A stretch of DNA of 64,000 nucleotides from Berghia stephanieae. Its lineage: Eukaryota; Mollusca; Gastropoda; Nudibranchia; Aeolidiidae. This document shows, in pieces, positions 1 through 13,754 of this stretch (position 1 is its first letter; each line of letters starts with the position of its first letter). The notes under the pieces are model-generated. The model worked only from the letters and a program-made list of their open reading frames with translations, searched no databases and was not told the origin of the DNA. The translations under genes and the position numbers were made by a program. The stretch spans positions 47,884,697 through 47,948,696 of the forward strand of contig CM067443.1 in assembly GCA_034508935.3 (NCBI GenBank), written 5' to 3'.

Positions 1-62
1 TGATGATGATGAGGAGGAGGAGGAGGAGGAGGAGGAGGAGGAGGAGGAGAAGGAGGAGGAGG
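1..62. repeat. (AGG)n microsatellite
   Basis: An almost pure AGG/GGA trinucleotide run starts at the window edge and ends near base 62, so its true left end is not visible. It is purine-only on this strand. Confidence 0.95.
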
Positions 63-142
63 TTGTTCTCAGATGAGCATTTTTGTGTTTGCTGGCAGAA
101 ACTCGTGTAAAAAAATTAGTACAGTAATGTCTTGTTGGATTA

Positions 143-256
143 AATGAAGGAAGGAAGGAATGTATAGATGAATGAATGAATGATTGAATGAATTAATGAA
201 TGATTGATTGAATGGATGAAGGAAGGAAGGAAGGGAGGAAGGAAGGAGGGAAAGAG
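143..256. repeat. GAAT/GGAA simple repeat
   Basis: Degenerate tetranucleotide repeat that changes from AATG/GATT units to GGAA units. It overlaps no gene. Confidence 0.85.
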
Positions 257-544
257 AAAAAATGAATAATAAACACCCGATGAAAAAAAATCGAAATCAA
301 TGCATGCCGATGTTTTACCAAAAATTGTACTTCCCGTTCCGATCAGCTGTGTTCCGATCCCCGAAGTACCGTCTGATTGTTTTGTTGTGGAAGTTCGGGT
401 CCCTTCAAGACAAGGCTGATCTCATCCAGGATCACAGTTTCAACTTTCCTTATGTTTTAAAAAATGTTCATTTGCAAAATGTGTGCGTAGTCTACAAGAA
501 TTTAAGCTTACTTGTTTTTTATTTTGCACTTCAAAATTTAGAGC

Positions 545-685
545 AAAGGTAGAACTAAGAAAAGACTGGGGTCCAGGAGGTCACGTCTTCATCTTCTTCA
601 CCCATCAATCATCAATCGTTGCCGTTGCTGTGTGTGTGACCAAAAATAAAAAAGTCAAATAAAGTGTGGTGGGAAAGGAATTAAG
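545..685 (+). other. NAA35: Possible 5' untranslated exon of NAA35
   Basis: The first coding exon of NAA35 is preceded at once by a splice-acceptor-like TTTAG (ending at 1920), so an upstream non-coding exon is expected. A consensus donor (AAG, then GTAAGT, intron from 686) lies here in otherwise unremarkable sequence. The left boundary is arbitrary. This rests only on splice-site likeness. Confidence 0.3.
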
Positions 686-1372
686 GTAAGTGGTCTGGAA
701 ATGTCAGAGATGCAAAATGACTAAATGTGCGAAATAACTCACTACAGTACAGCCTGTTGTGTAAGTGTAACAATAACAATCTCATTGACGAAAGATGTTT
801 CTGGGTCTGGACGGCAAAACGCTGTCACTGTCACTTCTATCATCTATCATCACACTCTATCCATAGCCATAGGATGAAGATAGGATAGGCATGCGGCATA
901 TAGAATATTTGTTACTCTAACGAGTATTTCACTTGTAGACTGACACGAATGGGATTTTACACTTCTAGAAATCAGCTTTTCCTCTTTACGACTCAACTCT
1001 GTCTTTATTTTGATTGTCTTTGACTTTGATCTTGGATTTTATAAACAATTCCAATTTCCTGTCTTTGATCTACTAAGCTTTTGAATTGTTTTATTAATTT
1101 TAGGTCAGTTTCAACCTTTTTAAAAAGGCAGTCACAGCTCCTAATTCTTCATGATGAATGTGGTATCCCGTAGTTCAATCTCTCAATCTTTGACTCTTCT
1201 TTTCCTATTTTTTTCTGGTGGCCTTACAATTTAAGACAGTTGGACTGAATTTGACCTTCGAGGCAAACCTGTTCCTTGCCGCAGTTTATTTCACTGATTT
1301 CTGATTCTGAACATATGAAAGGTTTCCCATGTTCAACCTTTCTAGCTCTAGTGATTAAGTTCCAGGGCTGCC

Positions 1373-1831
1373 AAGTTTCCCGCATCGTGTGGGACACTCC
1401 CTCATTTGGGACTGCTGTCGTGCTGTCCCGCATCACTGCCTCATGTCCCACATTTCAGCCCAGTTGTTGATATTGATAGTTATTAGTATTAGGAGAATAT
1501 GACTGTGATATCATCCTCTATAGTCAATCAATACACATTTTGTGTGTCTCATTAGTCTCTTCAAAGTGTGTGTAGTTGATGTCAGATAATATATTTTAGG
1601 AGGTCAATGACCGAAGTATTATTATATGATGCCTCCAATATGTAAGGTCAATGACCGAGATATTTTAAACTACATCCAGTAGGTAGTTTAATTGTGTATT
1701 GTCGGCTACTGTCTCTATTTAATTTTGGCAGTGTGTTTTTGGTGGATGTGTGTGTGAGGGTGCCTATTATTCCATCCCTCATTATGCCCCAAAATGTACC
1801 TTTATTTGACTTTCTGAACTTGGCAGCCCTG
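1373..1831. mobile_element. hAT-like MITE, 459 bp, 15-bp perfect terminal inverted repeats
   Basis: Both ends read CAGGGCTGCCAAGTT inward (15 of 15 identical). The flanking hexamers AAGTTC (1367-1372) and AATTTC (1832-1837) match at 5 of 6 positions, which suggests a 6-bp target duplication. There is no transposase reading frame, so it is non-autonomous. It lies in the inferred 5' intron of NAA35. CAGGG termini are typical of hAT elements. Confidence 0.75.
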
Positions 1832-1921
1832 AATTTCCAATAATCCTTAATAAAAATATGCCAGAAATGCAACCTGAAGAACAGAATACTACAACAGCCT
1901 ATTATTTATTATGTGTTTAGA

Positions 1922-4900
1922 ATGTCGGAGGAAGTAGAAGACAAGATGGACCAGCCAAAATATAACTGGAAAGATGTCACCAAAGAATTTCTTACAGCTT
2001 CCTCTCAACTGCAACTTGGAGAGCTGCTTCATGATAACCAGTAAGTTTTAAATGTTATAAGCCAGAGCTGTCAGCTGCACATACAAAAGCGTAATATTTG
2101 AAAAGGCTTTCTTTACTCTTGAATTGTATGCTTTTCCTCTTCATTTGAATTTTTTTTTAACATCAGAATAAAAAAAAAGTGACAGCATCAAGTCATGAAC
2201 AATTCCTGACTGTCCTGTGTTCGAGTCCTGATTGTGTATGGTGAATAGTTTAGTCCTTTGAAAAGGTTCTTTACTCACATTCACCTCCTGTATTCCGGTG
2301 TAAAATGAGTACCTGGTCATTAACAGCGTTTGTCTCTGTCGGAAAAAAAAATTGTTGGTGTTGACAAGATCCCCTGTGAAGCGCTTTGAGCACAATTTAT
2401 ATATGATTTGTAAGCATTTGAGTGTTCCTCTTAGTGGGGACCTGTACTTGTGTCAGGATGAGACTTTTAGGTGATCTCAAACCAACTACTTTGACAGTGT
2501 GCTCTTGGAATCTCCATCTGTTTCCTATTTGAACCAGTTCCCCTTTGCTTTACCTTTTCTTGAGTGCCTTAATTGTAACTCTAGAGCCTTTTACTATCTC
2601 ATTTTCTTCCTTTTTACTGGCGCTGATATGACTTTAATGTGTTGCAAACGCAGTAAAACCCTTAAAAACAAAACAAAACAAACAAAAAGAGATACACAAG
2701 GGAAATAGACATCAAATGATTAATAATATCTTTTATTTTTTCTTTCCCATTGTTAGGTTTGGTTTGTTTGAGGCCATGTCAGCCATTGAAATGATGGACC
2801 CCAAAATGGATGCTGGAATGTTGTGTAACCAAATCAAGAGAAAAGTTAAATCTTTCGACCAAGCCAAAAAGGTGAGGCTGGATTCATATGTCTGTCAATC
2901 TGCATCATGTCGGATTGAACCAGATGCTAAAACAATAAATTTTAAACTGAAATAATCAGGAACATGAAATGTTAGTTTCTCACATTGTAAGAAGCTTATT
3001 CATTCCCCTCAATAAAACAAATCAAATAAAGTTAGTCCAAGTCTCACATTTATTAAAGTTAGAGTTTTTATAAAGAGCAATATCCACAAAACATGCTCAA
3101 AATGCTTTACAGGGGTCCCTAACTAACAGCAATATTTAACGTGTAGAATGAGACTGTAAGGCGATATTACTATTTTTCCCAACAGGGACAAAGCTGTTAA
3201 CGGCCATGTACTCATTTTACATAAAATAAGCAAATACATAATGTCTTTTTACTGGGGTTTAGCACTCAGAAAGGGGTCTATCAATGTGTTTGCGTAAATG
3301 TTCAGTAAATTTTTGCCTCCTGAATTGTCAACCCTGCAAATGGTCTATGAAAATCCAAATCCTAAATTAAAACCTTAACTTTTGTCCAAAGTAAAGTAAA
3401 GGGTCTGAAGGTTTGTTTTTTTATCTTGTTGGCAATTATAGCAGGTTTGTACACGGTGTAATCTCTTGCCATCTTTTTATGCTCTTGTACAGTTAATTAT
3501 TCATTTTTAAATATATGTATATAATCGCTTTGCTGGTTTGTTGTCTCCATTTGGGTCCCACGACCTCAAAGCTGTATTATGTCAGAGTTATTTATTTAGA
3601 TGTTGAAAAAAATTGAATTTTAATTGAGATTTACATGTTTTATTGAGGAAAATGGATTTGAATGATCCTTAAAGTGACAAGAACTAAAATCTCCTACTTC
3701 TGATCATTTTACTATCAAAATCTTTTTGCCACCTAAATCAACTTGACATACTACCAGTTTGAGAGGATGGGTCACTATTAAATATAAGTTCTTTCTTCCC
3801 CAATCCAACCACCATTATCATATATGTATTTACTCATAACACTGATAATTCAGTTGGTAGAGCATTTGCTTCACACACAAGGGGACTGAGATAGATCCCG
3901 AGTGTGGTCAAGATTTCACCCCTCCCCTCGTCTACCCAGCAGTGATTGAGTAAGCTGGGTCTGTTTCATCTAGTGGAAAGTACTTTGGGATAGACTAGCA
4001 TTCTATCCAAAAGGTTTTAGAGAGCAATTGATGTCTGTTTTACGCTCTAGAAACTAGGATAAACTCGAGCTCCATGGGCCTAATGGCTCTGAAGGATACT
4101 TTTTTACTCCTTCACCGACCAAACAACAATCATCATATTGTTACATACTCATAATTCTTTGGTAGTTGGTAGAGCACTCGCTTCACATGCAAAGGGACCA
4201 AGATCGATCTCAGGTGCAGTCGAGATTTTTTTCAGACCCCACTATCCACTAGCGTCCTATCAAAGGGTGGCAAGCAATTGCTATTGTCCATATATATATA
4301 ATTCTTTCTTTTTTTTATTTGATATTTCACAGGAAGGTATCCTACAAGTTGCCAATTTGGCCCATCCAGCCCTTATTGGTATTATGGATGCTTCTCTGGC
4401 ATGCATGGTAAATAGAATATTATTAATTATAAATGATAACAATAATAATATTTGTATATTTCAATTGATAATAATAATAATAATAAGCATATTTCTATAG
4501 CGCCTTTCATCGAAGCCTCAAAGCGCTATCAATGTAAAGCGCTTGTTACCTGTTTATACAGGATAAAGCGCTATGATAAGTGCTATTTATTATGATAAGT
4601 TTCCTCCTTTATTTATCCACGAGGAAATTTTCCCCTAGAATCTATGAAAAAACCCAAGTTAAGCTAGATGTCAGCCTCAGTGCGGCCTTGCAAAGGGAGT
4701 TAACGTTTCTTGCTCAAGGAGAATGATAATTTAAAAAAAAAAAGAAACAAAGCAAAATGTGGTAAAGAGGCTCAAGTCCAGGTCTCCTCAAAAAACGTAT
4801 ATTTTTGAAACATTAATTTTGTTCCAATATCAAAAGTTTCAAATCTGATTCACCATATTGAGACAATGGGAAAAACTTAATATAAAAAAAGGTCACAGAA

Positions 4901-7833
4901 AACATAGACTTAACTGATGCAATTATGGTTTCCATTTCAATTTTTTTTAAATTGTCACACCCTTATCAACATTTTAAGATTATATTTAAAGGGGCAAAAT
5001 TTTTATATATATATATGTAGTCAGTGGAATCTTGTACCACTATATTTTTTAAATGATGCACTTTTGCGCAGCATTGTGATCTGTCATCGTTTAGGCTTTC
5101 CATACAGGAATATAGATGATCCGTCAAACAACTGTCTGGTGTCAACAGGAATCGCCCATGATGTACAAAGTTGTACAAGTATAACTGAAATTATTTTAAT
5201 TAATCAAGTTACGACTGTAACATTACATATCAAAACACATTCTTAGCCCTTTCAAAACATTCTACGTGTGTCCCTTATTGTGACAAAGAAAATGTATAAC
5301 TTGCAAACAATGTAAGCAACACAATAATTGGGGGAAAAAATTAAAAAATTAATAAATCTTTCAAAACTTATAAAGGGCTTGAGCTCAAAGGCATCAAAAT
5401 GTTTGTTTTGTTTCTGGGTAGATTCCACCGATGATATCTGAACTGTGACTGTGTCTGGATGTCGCTTTCAATCTATCCTGAATTGTGGGACTATGTGGTC
5501 TTGTACTATGACATTCGCTTTCAGATCGGAAGGTCCTGAGTTCGAGCCTCGCTCGGCACATAGTTGAGTCCTTGGAAAAGGCTCTTTACTTATATTCTCT
5601 AGCCGTACTCAGGTGTAAAATGAGTATCTGGTCGTAAAAAAATTGTAAGTTCACCTAACAGGCATCATGTCTCGTTCTCTGGGTGGGGATCCTGACCTCC
5701 CATAGCGGGCAGGGAGGTACATACTGTGTCTTCTATCCCCTTATATCTTATCCAACAAGCTTTCTGTCTTTGTCTTGGAATGAGATTACTTGTTTTTTTC
5801 CTGGCCCTCGTCGGAGTCCTGGCTGAGAGGGAAACAGTCAAATGCTTAGTTATTGTTTTGGGAGATGATATTTTTTTCCTTGTAAATCATCTCTCTGTTA
5901 TGTATTATATATCTTTATATTTTTAATGTATAATGTAAGCATTTGAGTGTATTCCTCTTTGTTGGATTTTGTGCTTGTGTCGGGATGAGACTTATAGGTA
6001 ATCTCAAACTAAGTACATTGGTGGTATGCTCTTGGAATCTACATCTGATCCCTATTTGTTCCCATTCCCCTTTGTCTTACTTTCTTTTGGATGCTTTAAT
6101 TGTAATTCTAGAACTTTTTACTATCCCATTTTCTTCCTTTTTACTGGCGCTGATATAACCTAAATGTGTTGCAAGCGTCGTAAAACTCTTAAAAACAAAA
6201 CAAAATGTCTCGTTCTACATTTTTACATGTTGCTGCTTGTCAGGGACCCTTTGTTAAGAGCTTTGAGCTCGTTTAGTGGATATTGCACTATATAAAAGCA
6301 CAAGTTGTTTTTCTTTTTTTTTTTATTATATATACTGTATGCATTTATTATTTCCTTTTTCTTTTTTTAAATTTCCACAGGTCACATGGATTGAAGGTCA
6401 CTCATTAGCCCAAACCGTTTTCACCAATCTCTATCTCCACAACCCGTATGTCATCGAAGACAAGTGTCTCAAAGCTTTCTCCATCATCATGTTGAAAATT
6501 GTGGACCACATCAGAGACAGAATAAATAGGGCCGGAACTATCGAAGAGGTAATCCTTTGATTTTATGTGGCATTACTTTAATGTTCTGTCTTTGTACATT
6601 CTATTCTTGGGGGGGGGGGGGGGATAAAGTCAGCTGTCGGAAACTACACAGACTTGAAGAGAATGGCTTAAATTTTATATAGGATAGTTTTTATTCCCCA
6701 ATTCCTCATTTTCTTCATTGTGTAAAAAGGGAATTTTTAATTATAAAAGGATTTAGATATAACGTGTGTTGTTTGTTTTGTTTGTTTTTTGTTTTTTTTT
6801 GGGGGGAGGTTGTTTGGGGTTTGTTTTTTTGTTTTTTTTTTCTTGTTTTTAAGGGGTTTTAGGGTGGGGTGGGTTGGGGGTTGTTTTTGGGGGGAGGGGG
6901 GGGAGGTTGCTTTTCTTTCTCATTTGTCTTTTTTTTCTATTTTGTTTTGTTTTTTTAGGGGGGTAGGGGTAGATTTCAGTGACAAGTGCGTTAATTCCCC
7001 ATATTGTCAAAGTTAGTCCAATCTGTAGACCTACTATATGATGTAAAGTGGGATACAAGGATCTTGAGGCAAAGAGGTCATTCAACACCTATTTTATATG
7101 TTCCTCAGGAGGACTTCCAGCCCATGTCTTACGGCTTCAGTATGGCCTGGGATGTGTCGGAGTCCAGGGCTGTAGGGATGGTCAAGGAGGTGGAGGATGA
7201 AATGGCCAAACTTAGCAAGGTAAGAAATTATGTCATTCTTTCTTCAAATAGCCATATCAGTATCTTCAATTCTTCGGATGTCATCAGAGCTATTTATGAG
7301 AAACAAGGTGCAGGGGTGAGTGATTAAGGCATTACACTGTGACCTGTAGGTACTGGTTCAAGCCCCGCTTCAGGCACTTTGATTTTTCTCTGGATCAAGA
7401 TTATCAACCCCCAATTTGCTCACTTTGGATATCATTGGTGATTCCTGTTCTCATCAGGTGTTTGTTTGATGGATGGAACTTCATGGAATGTCTAGGCAAC
7501 AGCATTTCACATCACCGTACAGAAGAAGTAATTTTTTGTATTTTTCTTTTTCAGATAAGTTAGAAGAGCGTATTTTGACAATTAATATGCTTTATGTTTT
7601 AATTTAGGGTAGATGGTATAGTAATGTGTATGTAAAGAGTTTGCGTGTGGATGTGGAGAAGTTTCCGTATGTGGGTTTGAGTGTACATGTGCATGTGTGT
7701 GTAGGCGTGTTAGTGTATATGCTAATTGTTACAGTCTGAGTGATTGTAAAGCGCCATAGAGCACTTGTCAGTGGATTAATGGGCGCTGTATAAGTATATT
7801 ATAGTATATTATTATCATTATTATTATTATTAC

Positions 7834-7898
<65 letters not shown>

Positions 7899-10800
7899 GC
7901 TCTTCTATTTATTTTTTTCTACCTTATACAGGTTTTCTGAAGGCCGATAATCAGTCCCCATGTTAAGATATTTTGATATTTTAAAAAAAAATGTTGAGCT
8001 TTTATATAGCACAATATCCACTAAACGTGCTTGAAGCGCTTTACAAGGGGTCTCTGACCAAGAGCAACACTTAACATGTAGGACAAGACATGACGCCTGT
8101 TAGGCGATATTGTAATTATTTTTCCAACAGAGACAACGAACAGTCATGTACTCATTTTACACCTGAGTACGGTTAGAGAATGTGAGTAAATAGCCTTTTC
8201 CAAGGACTCAACTAGGCAATATTATAATTATTTTTTACCTTGTTTTCCTCTTATATATCATATGACCGTCGTTTAATTGATGTCTTTTCGTTTATTTTTT
8301 TCTTATATCTTTTTTTTTTGTTTTTTTTTTTTTGTTTATCTGTTCATCAATCTCAGAATACAAAATGTAAACAAGGAGAAAACAGAACAGAAGCCATGGA
8401 GCAAGAGGTGAGGTTTAAAAACAAATTGCTTGATGTTTCATTTTATTTTTATAGTTTAAGTAATTTTTTTTACAAAGGTTTATTTCATTTTTAAAAATTT
8501 GTTTATTGTTATTTGTTTCTCATTTTTGGAAATAATAATGACCTTTTGTTCCAAGAGAAGATTTTATATCATGGACGGTTCACGTTTATGGCTGAGTGTT
8601 TTGAGAAAGGATTAGTACGTATGTATGAATGTATGTTTTTGCTGCATTTTTATTATATATGTTTATCTGTTCATTATTCGTTATCGTCTTGATACTGGAA
8701 ATGACATGTATAGCACACAGCAATTTATCAACCTGTCTTTGTCTTTGTCATCATAATCTTGAGCATAGCTCTTATAATTAGTGTTTTGATTTGTTTGTTT
8801 GTATATTTCTCCTGCTTTTTAAAATTTTATTTTTATTTCTTTTATTATTAAATTATTTTTTTTCATTAGAATATCCACGATTCAATTTGCAATCTGTTTT
8901 GTTCTAATTTGTTCACAATATGTATACATATTGTGTGGTCTTGTGGTATGACACTTGCTTTTGGATTGGAAGGTCTTGGCTTTGAGTCTTGCTCGGCGCA
9001 TAGTTGAGCCCTTGGAAAAGACTCTTTACTCACATTCTCTCACCGTACTCGAGTGTAAAATGAGTACCTGGCCGTTAACAGCATTGTCTCTGTCAGAAAA
9101 AAATTGTATGATCGTCTAACAGGTGTCATGTCTCATTCTAAATGTTACGTGTTGTTGTTGGTCAGGGACCCTTTGTAAAGCTTTTTGAGCACTTTTAGTG
9201 GATATCGCGCTATATAAAAGCTCAACTTTATATACATTATGATTTACATTAATTTTGATAATTGGAAATTCTATGTTTTTATTTATGTCTTGTTTCAGAA
9301 AAAAAAATTGTTTTGAATAAACTTTGAATGAAAAATCCTACCTTATCCTATCATTAAATATTTTCATAATTTCTCCGATAACTATTTTTGTTTCTGCTTT
9401 TGTGTTCAATCCACAGCATCAGTGTGTCACAGCTTTACATGTACGGCTAAAATTCTTTAGATTGTTCTACTCTGTCCTGCTTTCATTTGCCAAAGACAAG
9501 GTAAGGATTTCTTGGAGTTCATTTTTAGAAATTCAAGTAGTTTGTGTGGTCTTGTGGTATGACACTCGCTTTCGGATCGGAAGGTCCTGGGTTCAAGCCT
9601 CGCTCTCCGCATAGTTAAGTCCTTGGAAAGGGCTCTTTACTCACATTCATCGTACTCAGGTGTAAAATGAGTACCTGGCTGTCAACAGCGTTGTCTCTGT
9701 TGGAAAAAATTGTAAGATCTTCCAACAGACGTCATGTCTCGTTCTACATGTTACGTGTTGCTGTTGATCAGGGACCCTTTTGTAAAGCGCTTTGAGCATG
9801 TTTAGTGGATATTGCGCTATATAAAGCTCAATTTGTTTTTCAAGGTATTTTGTGTCTACACTTGAGTACAATTTCCTAGAACATGTGGTGTCATCAAAGT
9901 CATCTGAATGTCCCAATTTTTTTCCTTATTATTGTTCACGGCTTCCTTGAACTACCTGCTTCTTCAACCATCTTTTAATAGCTGTTTAAAAAATGAAGTT
10001 ATATTCATTGCTAAATTCAAAATCTCCTTTTTTTTAAAAGAAAAAATTCTATTAAAATTTTTTAAAAATATACTATTTCTTTTATTTGATACAGTGTGAT
10101 GGTTTAGTCAATGCAAAAAAGCAACTAGCACAGTTATTAGAGCTCATCCCTCCCATACAAAGCACTGTTATCCTTGGTGTACAAGAACAAACCTCTGAGG
10201 TGTCCAAGAATGGTAGGATTTGGGTTTGGCCTTAATTGTTAATAATAAATAATAATAATAATAATAAAGTGTTCTTCTATAGTGCTAAATGCCGAAGCCT
10301 CAAAGCGCTTTACAATATACTTGTCAAACAGAAACACACAACAATCGCACACATTAACTATGCAAGTTTTACAAAATGAAATTGACATTCAACAAAATGG
10401 AGTAAAGAAAATAAAATTAATAAAATACTCATCAAGAAGAAAATGCTTAGGGTAAAAATTTCTGGAAAAGATGAGTCTTCAGATTCTTCTTTAAATTTTC
10501 TACGCTGCCCATGTGCCTTACTGACAAAGGAAGCTCGTTCCAAATGGTAGGTTCTGCTTTATAGAAAGATCTATTGCCGAAATTAGTAAGCTGTGTTTTT
10601 GGCACTTTTAGTAGCTGGATCTCCAATAACCTAAGCTGGCGAATTGGGGAGTAGGGGTCCACAAGTTCTTGAATGTAGCTCAGAGATTGGGAATTTAGTG
10701 CGTTGAAAGAAAAAAAAGGGCAATTTTGTATTCGATTCTGGCTTGAACGGGCAGCCAGTGCAGTGTTCTGAGCATAGTTTTTACACTGTTAATCTGTCAC

Positions 10801-12756
10801 AACAACAACAGAATAATAAGAAGAAGAGAAAGACGCTTGTTGAGTGCTTTCCATGACACCAAACATCTCAAAGCGCTTTACATATAATGAATTATGTTAC
10901 GAACATATGTAGGTATAGTCAAAATGAAATATTGAAACAAAATACAAATGGGTTAAATAATAGTATACAAACATTACAAACACCATGGTGTAAAATGAGT
11001 TTTGAAAAAGTGGGCTTTTAAAGCAGATTTGAAGTTTGAGATATTCTCAATTTCTCTAATGGGTTGCGGTAGGGTATTCCAGAGTTTGGGGCCATAACAT
11101 TGAAAAGAGCAATCACCAAAAGATTTTAACTTACTTTTTGGTACAGATAATAAAGTGGTGTCCCATGGTGGCTTCTGGTTTGAGGCTTAAGGTTTATAAG
11201 TTGAGAAAAAGATAAAGATATTCCTAAGGAGAAAGAATATCTTTTTATAGTGGATTTCAGGATTGGATATTTTCATCTATTTATTCTTTCAAAGGGTAAA
11301 TTTGTCTTTAGGATCTATTCCAAGGGAAGACTGGAATAACCCAGGCGTCAGCAGCAGTGCAGCTCTGCAAAGAGAGCTAAGGTATGGTGACTTGCTCAGG
11401 GCCACACAGCGCAGCAGGTATTCAAACTCAGTACCTTTCAGGTGTAAGCATAGACTCTACCACTGAGCCACGCTGCCCCATATCATCATCATCATCAACA
11501 CTATTGTAGTTTTGGTTGTTACTTCAATCATGATATCATTACCATAAGAAATAGTCCTACCATTTTCACAAATATATCTTTGTTTTCCTATTATTATAAC
11601 TGTTATTTTTTTTTCCTCTGAGGTCATTGTTATAAACTCAATATGTCTTCCATTTCTTCTAGGGTGATTGATAATAACTTTGTTCATGGGCTGGATCATT
11701 GAACAGTGTCGACTATGTGGTCTAGTGGTATGACACTCGCTTTCAGATCATAAGGTCCTGGGTTCAAGCCTCACTCGGCACATGATTGAGTCCTTGGTAA
11801 AGTCTCTGTACTCACATTCTCTCACTGTACTCAGGTGTAAAATGAATACCTGGCCTTTAACAGCATTGTCTCTGTCGGAAATAAAATTGTATTATCGCCT
11901 AACAGGCGTCATGTCTCGTTCTACATGTTATGTGTTGCTGTTGGTCAGGGACTGTTTGTAAAGCACTTTGAGCACCTTTCGTGGATATTGTGCTATATAA
12001 AAGCTTAAGTTTTTTAAAAAAGTTTTCTCTTTACATCTGCCTGGAGGAGAGGGGGTGGGGAGTTGTTTTTGGATTGTTTGTTTGTTTGTTTTGGTTTTTT
12101 TATCTGTTTGATGAGAAATCTATTTCTTCATCAGGTATTTTTTTTAAAATAAAAGGATGATTAGTTTCCATGTATTTCAACAGACTATCCGACCATTGCT
12201 GGGTTCGAACCCTTGATTAATCAACGACTGTTGCCACCGACATTTCCTCGTTACACAATCATCAAACCTAGAACAGACTCATACGATTACATGTCGACAC
12301 TTATACAGAAACTTCAGTCCATAATTGGTGTGCCAGAACTTGGGTCCTTGCATCATATCTTGGTAGGTGATGATATTAGTATTGTTTTAGTAGTAGTCGT
12401 AATAGTAGTTGGAGTAGTAGTACTAGTAATGATAATAATAATAATAGTTATTGTAGTAATAGTAATTGTGTAGCGATATAGTAATAAGTAGTAGTAATGA
12501 TACGATTAGTAATGACGATTGTGGTGATGGTGGTGGTAGTAGTAGTAGTTGTAGCATAACACTTGTAGTAGTAGTAATAATAATAATAGTAGTAGTAGTA
12601 GTTGTAGTCGTTATAGGAGTAGTTTTAGTAGAGGTAGGAGTAGTAGTAGTGGTAGTAGCATAACACTTGTAGTAGTAGTAGTAGTAGTAGTAATAATAGT
12701 AATATTAGTAGTTGTAGCAGTGATAGTAGTTTTAGTAGGGGTAGAAGTAGTGATAA

Positions 12757-12788
<32 letters not shown>

Positions 12789-13717
12789 TAAGTTGTTGTA
12801 GTAGTAGTAGTAGTTGTAATAGGAGAAGTTTTAGTAGAGATAGGAGTAAGAGTGGTAGCAGTAGTAGTAGTAGTAGTGATAGGAGTAGTAGTAGTGGTAT
12901 GAGTACTAATAGTAGTGATTTTTAAATCATTTTAGTCTCTTCAGCTGATTGTTATTGCATACATGATCCATTATTAAAAATGAAATTCTAATTCATAGTT
13001 GACATTAGCTCCAAAATTGATTGCTTTCAATTTTTTTTCATGACTATTTCAGGAAGCTTTTGTAGAATTTAGCCAGTCATCACCTTGTGTACTGTCACGA
13101 TCTATATTACAGGTATGCTATATTTGATATTCCTCTGTCTGTCATACACCCAGATACTCTCTGTCTATTCAGGAAAAGAAATAGATCTCACTCAGATGTA
13201 AAATGAGTACCTAGCCACTAACAATGTTGTCTCTGTCCAGGAAAAATTATAGTTTTGCCTTCCAAGGTGTCTCATTTCGTCCTACATGTTAAGTGTTGCT
13301 GTTGGCTAGGGACCCCTTGTAAAGCTCTTTGATAACGTTTAGTGGATATTGCACTATAAAAGCTCAAGTTTCATATCCATATCAGTATGAATGAATCTCA
13401 ATCTAATTTTTCTTCCTTCTTCCCTCAGCTCATGTTGTTACCACCCAATAGAAGAATCTTTGGCTCCCAGACTGTTGTCGATGCCCTCAAAGAGACCATC
13501 AAAAGGTTTATTGCTCCCCCTGCTCTGTCTTCGAAGTAAGAAGTACTGCAAAGTCTCTGTCGATTAATATCCTTAAGCACTCACACTCCGTCCTATATTA
13601 AAGACCTTCTAAACATCTATGTCCCTAATAGAAACTTGAGGTCAAGCAACGACCAATCAATCCTTGTCAAATCTAAGACCTTGCGTGAAATAGGTGAGGA
13701 ATCTTTTCAACTTTCAG

Positions 13718-13754
<37 letters not shown>

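Noticed and set aside
12213-12663. Open frames rich in Val/Ile/Ser in NAA35 intron 9
   Set aside because: Read-through from exon 9 into the AGT repeat; not separate genes.
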